Below are positions 27,982 to 37,477 of a DNA stretch of 42,557 nt, one piece after another (the first letter of the stretch is position 1; each line of letters begins with the position of its first letter). The DNA is taken from the NCBI GenBank assembly GCA_937876775.1, contig CALEFA010000080.1:1-42557 (forward strand), in the 5' to 3' direction. A program made the position numbers and the translations under genes. This DNA is from an uncultured Rhodobiaceae bacterium (GTDB lineage Bacteria; Pseudomonadota; Alphaproteobacteria; RS24). The notes under the pieces are model-generated. The model made no database searches. It worked only from the letters and a program-made list of their open reading frames with translations, and was not told the DNA's origin.

Positions 27982-30144
27982 ATGCAAGTTGTCGCTGTGC
28001 TGATTCCCCTCGGTTTGCCGGGGCCATACGATTATGCGGTTCCGTCTGATATGAACCTTCAGCCGGGAGATTTCGTGCGCGTACCCCTAGGGCCACGCCG
28101 GGTCAATGGCGTGGTTTGGGGGCCAGCCCTTGGCGATACGCCACAGGCAAAATTAAAATCGGTGCAAAAGCGATTGGATGTGCCACCGCTGGCCGAGCAT
28201 TTGCGCAAATTCATCGACTGGGTGGCCAGTTATGTGATGTCACCGCCGGGGCTGGTGCTGCGGCAGGTGATGCGCGTGCCGGCGGCTCTGGAGCCAGCTA
28301 AGCCAATGACCGCCTATCGCGCAGGCCCGCCACCAGAGCGCATGACAGCGGCGCGTCAGCGGGTGTTTGATGTTCTTGCTGAATTGGGTGAACAGGGTTT
28401 AACCAGTGCCGATTTAGCCCGCCAGGCCGGGGTCAGTGGTTCGGTGGTCAAGACATTGGCGGAGGCCGGACATTTACTGGCCTATGATTTGCCGGGACAT
28501 ATGGCGTTTGAACAACCAATGGCCGATGCTGGCACAACCGAATTGTCGGCGCTTCAAAAGCCCGTAGCTGATGCCCTAACGGCGGCAGTGACGGGGCAAT
28601 CTTTCAGCGTGCATTTGCTTGACGGGGTGACCGGCGCAGGTAAGACAGAAGTCTATTTTGAGGCCATTGCCGCGGCGCTCAAAAGCGGTCGCCAAGCGCT
28701 CATCTTATTGCCAGAAATTTCATTGACGGCGCAGTTTCTCGACCGTTTTGAGGCCCGCTTTGGCTGTCAGCCTGCCATGTGGCATTCTGGGTTGGGGCCA
28801 GCTGAACGTCGTCGTACATGGCGCGAGGTTGCAGAAGACCGTATTTCGGTTTTGGTCGGCGCGCGCTCGGCCTTGTTTTTGCCATGGCGCGATCTTGGCG
28901 TGATTATTGTTGATGAAGAACATGATGGCGGTTTTAAGCAAGAAGATGGGGTGATTTATAACGCCCGCGATATGGCCGTCGTACGTGGTCAATTTGTTAA
29001 TTGCCCGGTGGTTCTCGCATCGGCGACGCCGTCGCTTGAAAGCTATGTGAATGCCCAGCAAAAGCGCTATGTGCACCACCGTCTACCGTCGCGTCATGGC
29101 GGTGCCGCCTTGCCCGATATGCAATTGGTTGATATGCGCGCTTCGCCGCCGCCACGCGGCCATTGGTTGGTGCCGGAAATGGTCACCGCTGTTGAGCAGG
29201 CGGTTGAGCGTGGCGAGCAGGCTTTGCTATTTCTCAATCGACGCGGCTATGCGCCATTGACCCTGTGTCGGGCATGCGGCCATCGTTATGCCTGCGAAGC
29301 ATGTGACGCGTGGATGGTTGAGCACCGCTTCCGTCAGCAATTGCAGTGCCACCATTGCGGCAACCAAAGGCCGGTGCCGCAAATTTGCGACGCCTGCGGA
29401 GAAGCCGATAAATTAGCCGCCTGCGGGCCCGGCGTAGAGCGCATTACCGAAGAAGTTATTCATCGTTTTCCACACGCCCGCACGGCCATTCTGTCGTCTG
29501 ATATGGCCGGTGGTACCGCCGCCATGCGTGAGACGATCCAGCAAATTGCTGAGGGCGCGGCGGATATTATTATCGGCACCCAAATTGTCGCCAAAGGGCA
29601 TCACTTTCCAAAGCTCAGCTTTGTCGGCGTGGTTGACGCCGATTTGGGGTTAGGCAATGGCGATTTGCGTGCCGCTGAACGAACTTATCAATTATTGTCG
29701 CAGGTCGCTGGACGGGCTGGGCGCGCCGCCGTTAGAGGTCATGCCATGCTGCAAACCCATATGCCCGATCATCCGGTTTTGCAGGCTTTGGCGGCTGGTG
29801 ATCGCGATGCTTTTTTCGAGCGTGAGACGATGGCCCGTCAAATTGCTGCGATGCCGCCTTTTGGTCGGTTGGCAGCACTGATTATTTCTGCCCGCGATCA
29901 GCAAGAAGCGCTTAATTTTGTGCGCGCTTTGGCGCGACAAATTCCCCCGCATCCGGAGATAGTGGTATTGGGTCCAGCGCCTGCGCCAATCGCCCGAATC
30001 CGCGACCGTTTCCGCTTCCGGTTCCTGTTAAAGGGCCCAAAAACGGCTTCAATGCAGGGTTTTATCGACCAATGGCTAGCCCCGGTGAAGCTGCGGGGGA
30101 GCCTGCGTTTGTCGGTCGATATCGACCCTTATAGTTTTCTGTAA
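27982..30144 (+). CDS. priA: primosomal protein N' (replication restart helicase PriA)
   Basis: PriA reloads the replisome at stalled forks. It has 720 residues: an N-terminal 3'-end-binding domain, then helicase lobes with Walker A GVTGAGKT (Lys221) and DEEH (311-314). A zinc-binding cysteine insert follows with CRACGHRYACEACD and CHHCGNQ/ICDACG pairs (four CxxC-like pairs), and then GTQIVAKGHHFPKL and QVAGRAGRA. All expected motifs are present. The ATG at 27982 has no good Shine-Dalgarno sequence. The protein is cytoplasmic. Confidence 0.96.
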   Translation: MQVVAVLIPLGLPGPYDYAVPSDMNLQPGDFVRVPLGPRRVNGVVWGPALGDTPQAKLKSVQKRLDVPPLAEHLRKFIDWVASYVMSPPGLVLRQVMRVPAALEPAKPMTAYRAGPPPERMTAARQRVFDVLAELGEQGLTSADLARQAGVSGSVVKTLAEAGHLLAYDLPGHMAFEQPMADAGTTELSALQKPVADALTAAVTGQSFSVHLLDGVTGAGKTEVYFEAIAAALKSGRQALILLPEISLTAQFLDRFEARFGCQPAMWHSGLGPAERRRTWREVAEDRISVLVGARSALFLPWRDLGVIIVDEEHDGGFKQEDGVIYNARDMAVVRGQFVNCPVVLASATPSLESYVNAQQKRYVHHRLPSRHGGAALPDMQLVDMRASPPPRGHWLVPEMVTAVEQAVERGEQALLFLNRRGYAPLTLCRACGHRYACEACDAWMVEHRFRQQLQCHHCGNQRPVPQICDACGEADKLAACGPGVERITEEVIHRFPHARTAILSSDMAGGTAAMRETIQQIAEGAADIIIGTQIVAKGHHFPKLSFVGVVDADLGLGNGDLRAAERTYQLLSQVAGRAGRAAVRGHAMLQTHMPDHPVLQALAAGDRDAFFERETMARQIAAMPPFGRLAALIISARDQQEALNFVRALARQIPPHPEIVVLGPAPAPIARIRDRFRFRFLLKGPKTASMQGFIDQWLAPVKLRGSLRLSVDIDPYSFL

Positions 30145-30324
30145 GCGGCAATAAAGAGGCTTTTCGTCATTGCTTGTGAATGAGTTGGAATTGGGGTGTT
30201 GCAAGCGTCCCTGTGACGTGATATTGCATCAGCCATATTGGTGGAATAGCCTTCTTTTCTGCCATATTGTGAGTTTTTCGTCGAGGTGGGTTTAGCCATC
30301 TCGCCTAGCAAACAGGATAGTCAT
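30145..30324 (+). other. priA-atpH intergenic region
   Basis: This 180-base gap is the longest in the window. It holds a candidate promoter (30199-30227) and a direct repeat GCCATATTG at 30232-30240 and 30261-30269. It also contains the in-frame open extension of atpH back to GTG 30286, which I do not take as the start. No tRNA, small open frame of note or intrinsic terminator for priA was seen. Confidence 0.5.
30199..30227 (+). promoter_or_regulatory. candidate sigma-70 promoter for the atp operon
   Basis: TTGCAA (30199-30204) and TATTGC (30222-30227) are separated by 17 bases. This would give a leader of about 90 bases before the chosen atpH start. The -35 box is four of six and the -10 box three of six to consensus. 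It is the best match in the gap, but experimental start mapping is absent. Confidence 0.38.
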
Positions 30325-30885
30325 TTGTCTTCAAAAGAGAGCATGATTGGTGGCCTAGCCGAACGTTACGCGGTAGCTTTGTTTGAGCTTATGCAGGAAC
30401 TGCCTGCAGACGGTCAGCAACAATTGCATGATGATGTCGCGACCCTGCTGGTCCTCTTGTCTGAAAATGCCGATCTACAAAAATTAATCCGTAGCCCGAT
30501 TATCTCAGCCGATGAGCAAACCGCAGCGCTTGACGCGGTGCTGAAAAAGGCTGGCGCTAGCGCACTATTGCGCAATTTCGTGTCTTTAGTGATTTCCAAA
30601 CGCCGCACATCGGCGCTACCGGACATGGCGCGCCAATATGCGACTTTGGTTGCCGGTTCGCGCGATGAAATGGTGGCCTATGTCACCTCAGCGCATGCGT
30701 TGGCCGATGGTCAAATTGAAGATTTGAAACGACAATTGAAAGATGTATTTGGCAAAACCATTGTGGTTGATGCCAAGCAAGACAGCGCGCTTCTGGGTGG
30801 GTTGATTGTTGAAATTGGCAGCCAAATGATTGATGGCTCGCTGCGAACTAAATTGAATACGTTGAAAACCGCCCTAAACGGGTAA
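30325..30885 (+). CDS. atpH: ATP synthase delta subunit
   Basis: This peripheral-stalk subunit links F1 alpha to subunit b. It has 186 residues from TTG 30325, a typical length. OSCP/delta marks are GLAERYAVALFELMQE near the N-terminus and a C-terminal segment with DSALLGGLIVEIGSQMIDGSLRTKL. Start choice: GTG 30286 gives 199 residues but lacks a usable ribosome binding site; TTG 30325 has AGGA at 30314-30317, seven bases away; ATG 30343 is a further option. atpA follows after 16 bases. The F0 genes atpB, E and F are not here, as is usual in alphaproteobacteria. Confidence 0.93.
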   Translation: MSSKESMIGGLAERYAVALFELMQELPADGQQQLHDDVATLLVLLSENADLQKLIRSPIISADEQTAALDAVLKKAGASALLRNFVSLVISKRRTSALPDMARQYATLVAGSRDEMVAYVTSAHALADGQIEDLKRQLKDVFGKTIVVDAKQDSALLGGLIVEIGSQMIDGSLRTKLNTLKTALNG

Positions 30886-30901
30886 TGAATGAGGCACGCT
30901 G

Positions 30902-32431
30902 ATGGACATTAAAGCTTCCGAAGTTTCTTCCATTTTGAAAGAACAAATTAAGGGATTTGATCAAAAATCTGAGGTATCAGAAATTGGTCAGGTTCTTTCT
31001 GTAGGCGATGGTATCGCGCGGATTTATGGTCTGGACAATGTTCAGGCTGGTGAAATGGTTGAATTCCCCGGTGGTGTGCGCGGTATGGCGTTGAACCTCG
31101 AAGAAGACAATGTTGGTGTCGTGGTTTTCGGTTCTGACCGTGACATTCGCGAAGGTGACACGGTCAAACGTACCGGCGATATTGTGTCGGTGCCGGTTGG
31201 TAAAGAATTGCTTGGTCGTGTGGTTGACGCGCTCGGCAATCCATTGGATGGCAAAGGCCCAATCAACACAGATGTGCGCATGAAAGTGGATGTGAAAGCG
31301 CCGGGTATTATCCCGCGGAAATCAGTTCACGAGCCAATGCAAACTGGTTTGAAAGCGGTTGACGCGCTGATCCCAATTGGTCGCGGTCAACGCGAATTGA
31401 TTATTGGTGACCGCCAAACAGGTAAAACCGCAATTGCTATTGATACGATTTTGAACCAGAAAGCCATCAATGATGGCGATGACGAAAGCGCTAAACTCTA
31501 TTGCGTTTATGTTGCCATTGGTCAAAAGCGCTCAACTGTTGCGCAAATCGTGAAAACGCTGGAAGAAAATGATGCGATGAAATACACCATCATTATCGCC
31601 GCGACCGCTTCTGAAGCGGCACCGCTACAATTCTTGGCGCCATTTACCGGTTGCACCATGGGCGAATATTTCCGCGACAATGGCATGCATGCCTTGATCA
31701 CTTACGATGATTTGTCAAAGCAAGCCGTGTCTTACCGTCAAATGTCATTGTTGCTGCGTCGTCCGCCAGGTCGCGAAGCTTATCCGGGTGATGTGTTCTT
31801 CTTGCACTCACGTTTGTTGGAACGCGCAGCTAAGCTGAATGATGATTTTGGTGCCGGTTCAATGACCGCGCTGCCAATCATTGAAACTCAGGCCAATGAC
31901 GTGTCGGCGTATATTCCGACCAATGTGATTTCGATTACCGATGGTCAGATTTTCTTGGAAACAGATTTGTTCTACCAAGGCATTCGTCCAGCGGTGAACG
32001 TGGGTCTGTCAGTGTCACGTGTGGGTTCAGCCGCTCAAATTAAAGCGATGAAACAGGTTGCCGGTAAAATTAAAGGCGAATTGGCGCAATATCGTGAAAT
32101 GGCTGCGTTTGCTCAGTTCGGTTCCGACCTTGACGCATCAACGCAGCAATTGCTGAAGCGCGGTGAGCGCCTTACGGAATTGCTGAAACAAGGTCAGTTC
32201 TCGCCGCTGAAAGTGGAAGAACAAGTGGTCGTGATTTACGCTGGTGTGAATGGCTATCTCGACAAAATCGAGACGTCAGCCGTTGGCCGTTTCGAGGCTG
32301 GTTTGTTGGAATTAATGCACAGCAAAGAAAGCGCCATTTTGGACGCCATTCGCGCTGAAAAAGCATTGTCAGACACAACTGAAGCCGCTTTGAAAAAAGC
32401 GATTGATGGTTACGCAGCGAGCTTTGAATAG
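30902..32431 (+). CDS. atpA: ATP synthase alpha subunit
   Basis: This regulatory nucleotide-binding subunit of F1 has 509 residues. The P-loop GDRQTGKT (169-176) places Lys175 as in E. coli. Other marks are the N-terminal [11 protein letters not shown], which contacts delta, [19 protein letters not shown] near 245, and the [22 protein letters not shown] segment, here noted in part. The ATG is preceded by GAGGC. It is the second gene of atpHAGDC. Confidence 0.98.
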   Translation: MDIKASEVSSILKEQIKGFDQKSEVSEIGQVLSVGDGIARIYGLDNVQAGEMVEFPGGVRGMALNLEEDNVGVVVFGSDRDIREGDTVKRTGDIVSVPVGKELLGRVVDALGNPLDGKGPINTDVRMKVDVKAPGIIPRKSVHEPMQTGLKAVDALIPIGRGQRELIIGDRQTGKTAIAIDTILNQKAINDGDDESAKLYCVYVAIGQKRSTVAQIVKTLEENDAMKYTIIIAATASEAAPLQFLAPFTGCTMGEYFRDNGMHALITYDDLSKQAVSYRQMSLLLRRPPGREAYPGDVFFLHSRLLERAAKLNDDFGAGSMTALPIIETQANDVSAYIPTNVISITDGQIFLETDLFYQGIRPAVNVGLSVSRVGSAAQIKAMKQVAGKIKGELAQYREMAAFAQFGSDLDASTQQLLKRGERLTELLKQGQFSPLKVEEQVVVIYAGVNGYLDKIETSAVGRFEAGLLELMHSKESAILDAIRAEKALSDTTEAALKKAIDGYAASFE

Positions 32432-32461
32432 GCTCTGGTGAGACACTGAAGGGGGCCATCA

Positions 32462-33340
32462 ATGGCGTCATTGAAAGAACTTCGCAATCGTATCGCCAGC
32501 GTGCAGGCAACGCAGAAGATTACGCGCGCCATGCAGATGGTGGCGGCATCGAAACTGCGGCGTGCCCAAGAAGCGGCTGAAGCGGCTCGTCCTTACGCTG
32601 ATCGTATGGGTGCGGTTTTGGGCAATCTGGCGGCTGGTATTACTGACCCGCAGGGCGCGCCAAAGCTATTGGCAGGCACGGGAAGCGAGCAGTCATATTT
32701 GCTGATCGTCGCAACCGCAGAACGCGGCCTGTGTGGTGGTTTCAATTCGTCAATTGCTCGTATGGCTCGCGCCGAAGCCTATCGCCTGATGGCAGAAGGC
32801 AAAGACGTCAAAATTCTTTGCGTTGGCCGTAAAGGTTACGACGTGTTGAAGCGTAATTTTACCAAAGAATTATTGCCTCTGATTTCTTATCAAGGCATGA
32901 AAAAAATCGGTTTTGATCAGGCGCAAGAAGTGGCCACGCAAATTCTTGGCGATTTCGAAAATGGCGGCTTTGACATTTGCAAACTCTATTATTCACGTTT
33001 CCAAAATGTGCTGACGCAAGTGCCAACGGCCTTGCAAATCATTCCAGCCCATATCGAAGCGGTTGAGGTCCCAGATTTGGGCGGCGCGGCCTATGATTAT
33101 GAGCCGGAAGAAACGGAAATTCTAGACGCGCTATTGCCGCGCAATATTGCCATTCAGATTTTGCGCGCTCTGCTGGAAAATGCGGCTAGCGAGCAAGGTG
33201 CAAGAATGAGCGCAATGGATAATGCAACCCGCAATGCGGGCGAAATGATTGATGCCCTGTCGATTACCTACAACCGGTCACGTCAGGCACAAATTACCAA
33301 AGAATTGATTGAAATTATTTCCGGTGCGGAAGCACTTTAA
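32462..33340 (+). CDS. atpG: ATP synthase gamma subunit
   Basis: This is the rotor shaft of F1. It has 292 residues. The N-terminal helix [20 protein letters not shown] and a C-terminal helix with [16 protein letters not shown] and [17 protein letters not shown] are diagnostic, since these form the coiled coil inside the alpha3-beta3 ring. [14 protein letters not shown] near residue 88 is also conserved. GGGGG precedes the ATG. No redox-switch insert of chloroplast type is seen. Confidence 0.97.
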   Translation: MASLKELRNRIASVQATQKITRAMQMVAASKLRRAQEAAEAARPYADRMGAVLGNLAAGITDPQGAPKLLAGTGSEQSYLLIVATAERGLCGGFNSSIARMARAEAYRLMAEGKDVKILCVGRKGYDVLKRNFTKELLPLISYQGMKKIGFDQAQEVATQILGDFENGGFDICKLYYSRFQNVLTQVPTALQIIPAHIEAVEVPDLGGAAYDYEPEETEILDALLPRNIAIQILRALLENAASEQGARMSAMDNATRNAGEMIDALSITYNRSRQAQITKELIEIISGAEAL

Positions 33341-33350
33341 GACGGATTGA

Positions 33351-34802
<1,452 letters not shown>

Positions 34803-34816
34803 GGAAGTTCTCATCA

Positions 34817-35113
34817 ATGGCCAATAAGCTACAATTTGATCTCGTTTCGCCGGAAAGTCTGGTGCTGTCAGCGCAAGTCGACAGCGTCAGCGTTCCGGGT
34901 CTTGAGGGTGATTTCGGGGTTATGCCAAATCACAGTCCGGTGATGTCTATCATCCGTCCAGGCGTATTGGTGGTCGAGAATGATGGCGTTGTGAGCCAAT
35001 ATCACCTTGATGGCGGTTTTGTAGACGTGACTCCTGAAGGGGTCACGGTTCTGGCTGAGACGATTTTGACCGAGGCGCAAGCGGCTGAACGTGGTGTCGC
35101 TGACGAAGCCTAG
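34817..35113 (+). CDS. atpC: ATP synthase epsilon subunit, short form without C-terminal helices
   Basis: This central-stalk foot subunit has only 98 residues, against roughly 130-140 in most bacteria. The N-terminal beta-sandwich is complete: LQFDLVSPESLVLSAQVDSV, then GLEGDFGVMPNHSP (28-41), IIRPGVLVV, and HLDGGFVDVTPEGVTVLAE. Only a short acidic stretch (EAQAAERGVADEA) follows, so the inhibitory two-helix domain is missing. Convergent purU ends one base downstream, so no lost exon or simple frameshift extension is evident. AAGGAAG precedes the ATG. In alphaproteobacteria the zeta protein can take over ATPase inhibition (established in Paracoccus). Confidence 0.95.
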   Translation: MANKLQFDLVSPESLVLSAQVDSVSVPGLEGDFGVMPNHSPVMSIIRPGVLVVENDGVVSQYHLDGGFVDVTPEGVTVLAETILTEAQAAERGVADEA

Positions 35114-35114
35114 T

Positions 35115-35963
35115 CTAATCAAAAACTACTGTTTTCAAGCCATTTAGCAGCACGCGCCGCTCCGTATAGAGGCGCACAGCGGTGGCTAAAGTGCGGCGTT
35201 CGACATCGCGACCGACATCAATCACTTCCTCGACATTCATATCATGGCGAATGGCTTCAATGCCTTGGCTGATAATCGGCCCTTCGTCGAGATCAGCGGT
35301 CACGAAATGGGCGGTCGCGCCAATCATTTTCACGCCGCGTGCATGGGCGCGGCTATAGGGCTCAGCGCCTTTGAAACTGGGCAGAAAACTATGGTGAATA
35401 TTAATGATTTGGCCGCTATAGGCGGCGGTAATATCGGGCGAGAGAATTTGCATATAGCGGGCCAGAATAATCAATTCGATATTCTCTGCTTCAACCAGTG
35501 ATTTTAATTTAGCCTCGTTCTCAGCTTTTGCCTCTTTTCCACCCGGCCAATAATGATAGGCAATGTCGGCGTTCTCACTCCAGTCGCGGCCAATCTCATG
35601 GTTGGAAGCCACGGCAGCAATGTCCATATGCAGGCTGCCGCGCTGGCAACGGTAAATCAAATCGACCATGCAGTGATCGAACTTGGAAACCAGTATCAGC
35701 GTGCGTGGTTTAATGCTGGCGTCATATAAATGCCATTGCATATGAAACTTGGTCGCGACGGCTTCAAAGGTTGAGCCAAAAATATTCTTACTATCACTGC
35801 CTTGCGCACGAATACCCACGCGCATAAAAAATTTTCCGCTATCGGGATCACCATATTGATGGCTTTCCTCAATATTCATTTTCGCATTGGCCAAGGTTTG
35901 GGAGACGGCGGCAACAATGCCTAAAGCATCAGGACACGATAGGGTTAAAACAAATTTACTCAT
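35115..35963 (-). CDS. purU: formyltetrahydrofolate deformylase
   Basis: It hydrolyses 10-formyltetrahydrofolate to formate and tetrahydrofolate, balancing one-carbon pools. It has 282 residues: an N-terminal ACT domain (about 3-80, LSCPDALGIVAAVSQTLA) and a formyltransferase-like domain with ILARYMQILS, NIHHSFLPSFKGAEPY (catalytic Asn-His), and ATAHFVTADLDEGPII (catalytic Asp). The start is ATG at 35963, not the TTG codon before it, since AGAGAG lies upstream and the ATG overlaps the oxygenase stop (TGATG). Its stop is one base from that of convergent atpC. Confidence 0.95.
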   Translation of the reverse strand: MSKFVLTLSCPDALGIVAAVSQTLANAKMNIEESHQYGDPDSGKFFMRVGIRAQGSDSKNIFGSTFEAVATKFHMQWHLYDASIKPRTLILVSKFDHCMVDLIYRCQRGSLHMDIAAVASNHEIGRDWSENADIAYHYWPGGKEAKAENEAKLKSLVEAENIELIILARYMQILSPDITAAYSGQIINIHHSFLPSFKGAEPYSRAHARGVKMIGATAHFVTADLDEGPIISQGIEAIRHDMNVEEVIDVGRDVERRTLATAVRLYTERRVLLNGLKTVVFD

Positions 35964-36925
35964 CAATCTCTCTTCTGCCGATAGGCAAAGCTCTCTTCAA
36001 TCTTGTGCAATAAATGCGACAAACATGTCGCTGGAGGATAATTGGCTTGATTGCCGGACGCAAGGCAGCCGGGCAGTGGAGATAAATCGGCATCTGGGTC
36101 GGGGTCGAAAAAAAACGCCAGCGAATAGCGCGCTTCGCGGCTTTTATTGATTACCCGATGCTGCGTTGAGGCATAGAGATCATTGCTCCAACGAGCCAGC
36201 ATGTCGCCAATATTAACAACCAATGCCCCATCGAGCACCGGAATGCCCTGCCAGACCCCCTGCTTATTGAGGATCTCCAGACCGGCAATATGGCGTTGCG
36301 CCAGCAGGGTGAGGCAGCCAAAATCTGTATGAGCGCCAGCGCTTAATCCATCATCTGTGCCACTGAGAGGCGGATAATAAAGCGGCCCAAGCGTCGCCAT
36401 GGGCAGGGTCAGCTGGGGCGAAAAATAATCCGCGTCTAAACCCAAAGATAAAGCAAAGCCTTCCATTAATTGCCGACTGACACACTCGCAGGCATCATAA
36501 TAGGCCTGCATGGTCGCCTGCCAACCGGCCAGTTTCGGCCACTGATTGGGCCCATGCAGCGGCACATTGGCTTTCACACGTGGATGCTCTGGGCTCAGGT
36601 CGCGGCCAATTTTCACGCCTTCTTTATAATCGCCCTGCGGTTGACGTTCGGCGTCGAGTACTTCACCACCGATACGAAACCAACCGCGATGACAGGCCGA
36701 GTTTTCGATTGCTATGCTGGCTTTGTCGGCCTGTGGCAGAGCAAAGAAGGCGGCGGATGCGGCAAAGGCTGCTTCGGTTAGGTCTGGGTCAATGGCGTGG
36801 CCAGTGAGATAAAAAAACCCAACGTCGCGGGCGGCGGCGCCAATTTCCTGACCAATAGCTAGGCGTTTGGCCGTTGAAGCGGTGGCGAAATTGCTGAAGT
36901 CGATAAGGGGAAGCGACGCGCTCAT
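35963..36925 (-). CDS. isopenicillin N synthase-like 2-oxoglutarate/Fe(II) oxygenase
   Basis: This non-haem iron oxygenase of the IPNS / plant-type dioxygenase family has 320 residues. The N-terminal DIOX_N part starts PLIDFSNF and has DVGFFYLTGHAID (34-46). The iron ligands are His199 and Asp201 (AHTDFG) and His256 (STQHRVIN). Arg266 with Ser268 (ARYSLAFFF) would bind the 2-oxoglutarate carboxylate, which argues against true isopenicillin N synthase. The substrate is unknown. It is preceded by rppH at a six-base gap and overlaps purU by one base. A demethylation or oxidation that releases a one-carbon unit is a possible link to purU, but this is speculation. Confidence 0.88.
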   Translation of the reverse strand: MSASLPLIDFSNFATASTAKRLAIGQEIGAAARDVGFFYLTGHAIDPDLTEAAFAASAAFFALPQADKASIAIENSACHRGWFRIGGEVLDAERQPQGDYKEGVKIGRDLSPEHPRVKANVPLHGPNQWPKLAGWQATMQAYYDACECVSRQLMEGFALSLGLDADYFSPQLTLPMATLGPLYYPPLSGTDDGLSAGAHTDFGCLTLLAQRHIAGLEILNKQGVWQGIPVLDGALVVNIGDMLARWSNDLYASTQHRVINKSREARYSLAFFFDPDPDADLSPLPGCLASGNQANYPPATCLSHLLHKIEESFAYRQKRD

Positions 36926-36931
36926 GAGCCT

Positions 36932-37477
36932 TTACCGCTGATGTGGAGCTGCGGCTTTGCGGCAGAGAAAGGCAAAGCGTTCGGCTAAATCGGCATATAG
37001 CGGCTTTTTGAAATCGACCACTAAATCGACACAGGCGTCGAGCGGGCGCCAAGCCCAATCATCAAATTCAACTTGCTTATGCGCATCAAGGCGAATGGCC
37101 TCGTCGCCGCCCATCATGCGCATGGCAAACCATTTTTGTTTTTGGCCGCGAAACTTTCCTTTTAAGGCGGTGCCAATCAAAGCCTCTGGCAAGTCATAGC
37201 TCAGCCATTCCGGCAATTCGTAAATAATCTCAGCCTGAGAGACACCGGTTTCCTCTTCGAGTTCTCGAAAAGCCGCTTGCTCGGGGGTCTCGCCATCGTC
37301 AATACCGCCTTGGGGCAATTGCCATAATGGTGCATCGATTGGTAATTTATCGACCACGCGCCGACCAGTGAAAACCAAGCCTTGTGGGTTGAGCAAAACA
37401 ATGCCGACACAGGCACGCCATGCGAGTTTTTGGGCCGGATGGTCTGGGCCATAATGGGGGGGCGCGAGGGCGTTCAT
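36932..37477 (-). CDS. rppH: RNA pyrophosphohydrolase RppH (Nudix)
   Basis: It probably removes pyrophosphate from 5'-triphosphate RNA and so starts mRNA decay. Related Nudix enzymes hydrolyse dinucleoside polyphosphates. It has 181 residues. The Nudix box runs from Gly57 through Glu63 to RELEEETGV (71-79), preceded by LWQLPQGGID, and KWFAMRM is also typical of RppH. The start ATG overlaps the ctpA stop by four bases (ATGA on the minus strand). The ctpA-rppH neighbourhood is usual for alphaproteobacteria. Confidence 0.92.
   Translation of the reverse strand: MNALAPPHYGPDHPAQKLAWRACVGIVLLNPQGLVFTGRRVVDKLPIDAPLWQLPQGGIDDGETPEQAAFRELEEETGVSQAEIIYELPEWLSYDLPEALIGTALKGKFRGQKQKWFAMRMMGGDEAIRLDAHKQVEFDDWAWRPLDACVDLVVDFKKPLYADLAERFAFLCRKAAAPHQR

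Noticed and set aside
30286-30324. GTG 30286 as the atpH start
   Set aside because: The GAGG before it is too close to act as a ribosome binding site, and the 186-residue product from TTG 30325 matches the usual delta-subunit length.
34817-35113. Short atpC explained by a frameshift
   Set aside because: The convergent purU gene begins one base later and is intact, so the lost helices could not be encoded in the downstream bases.
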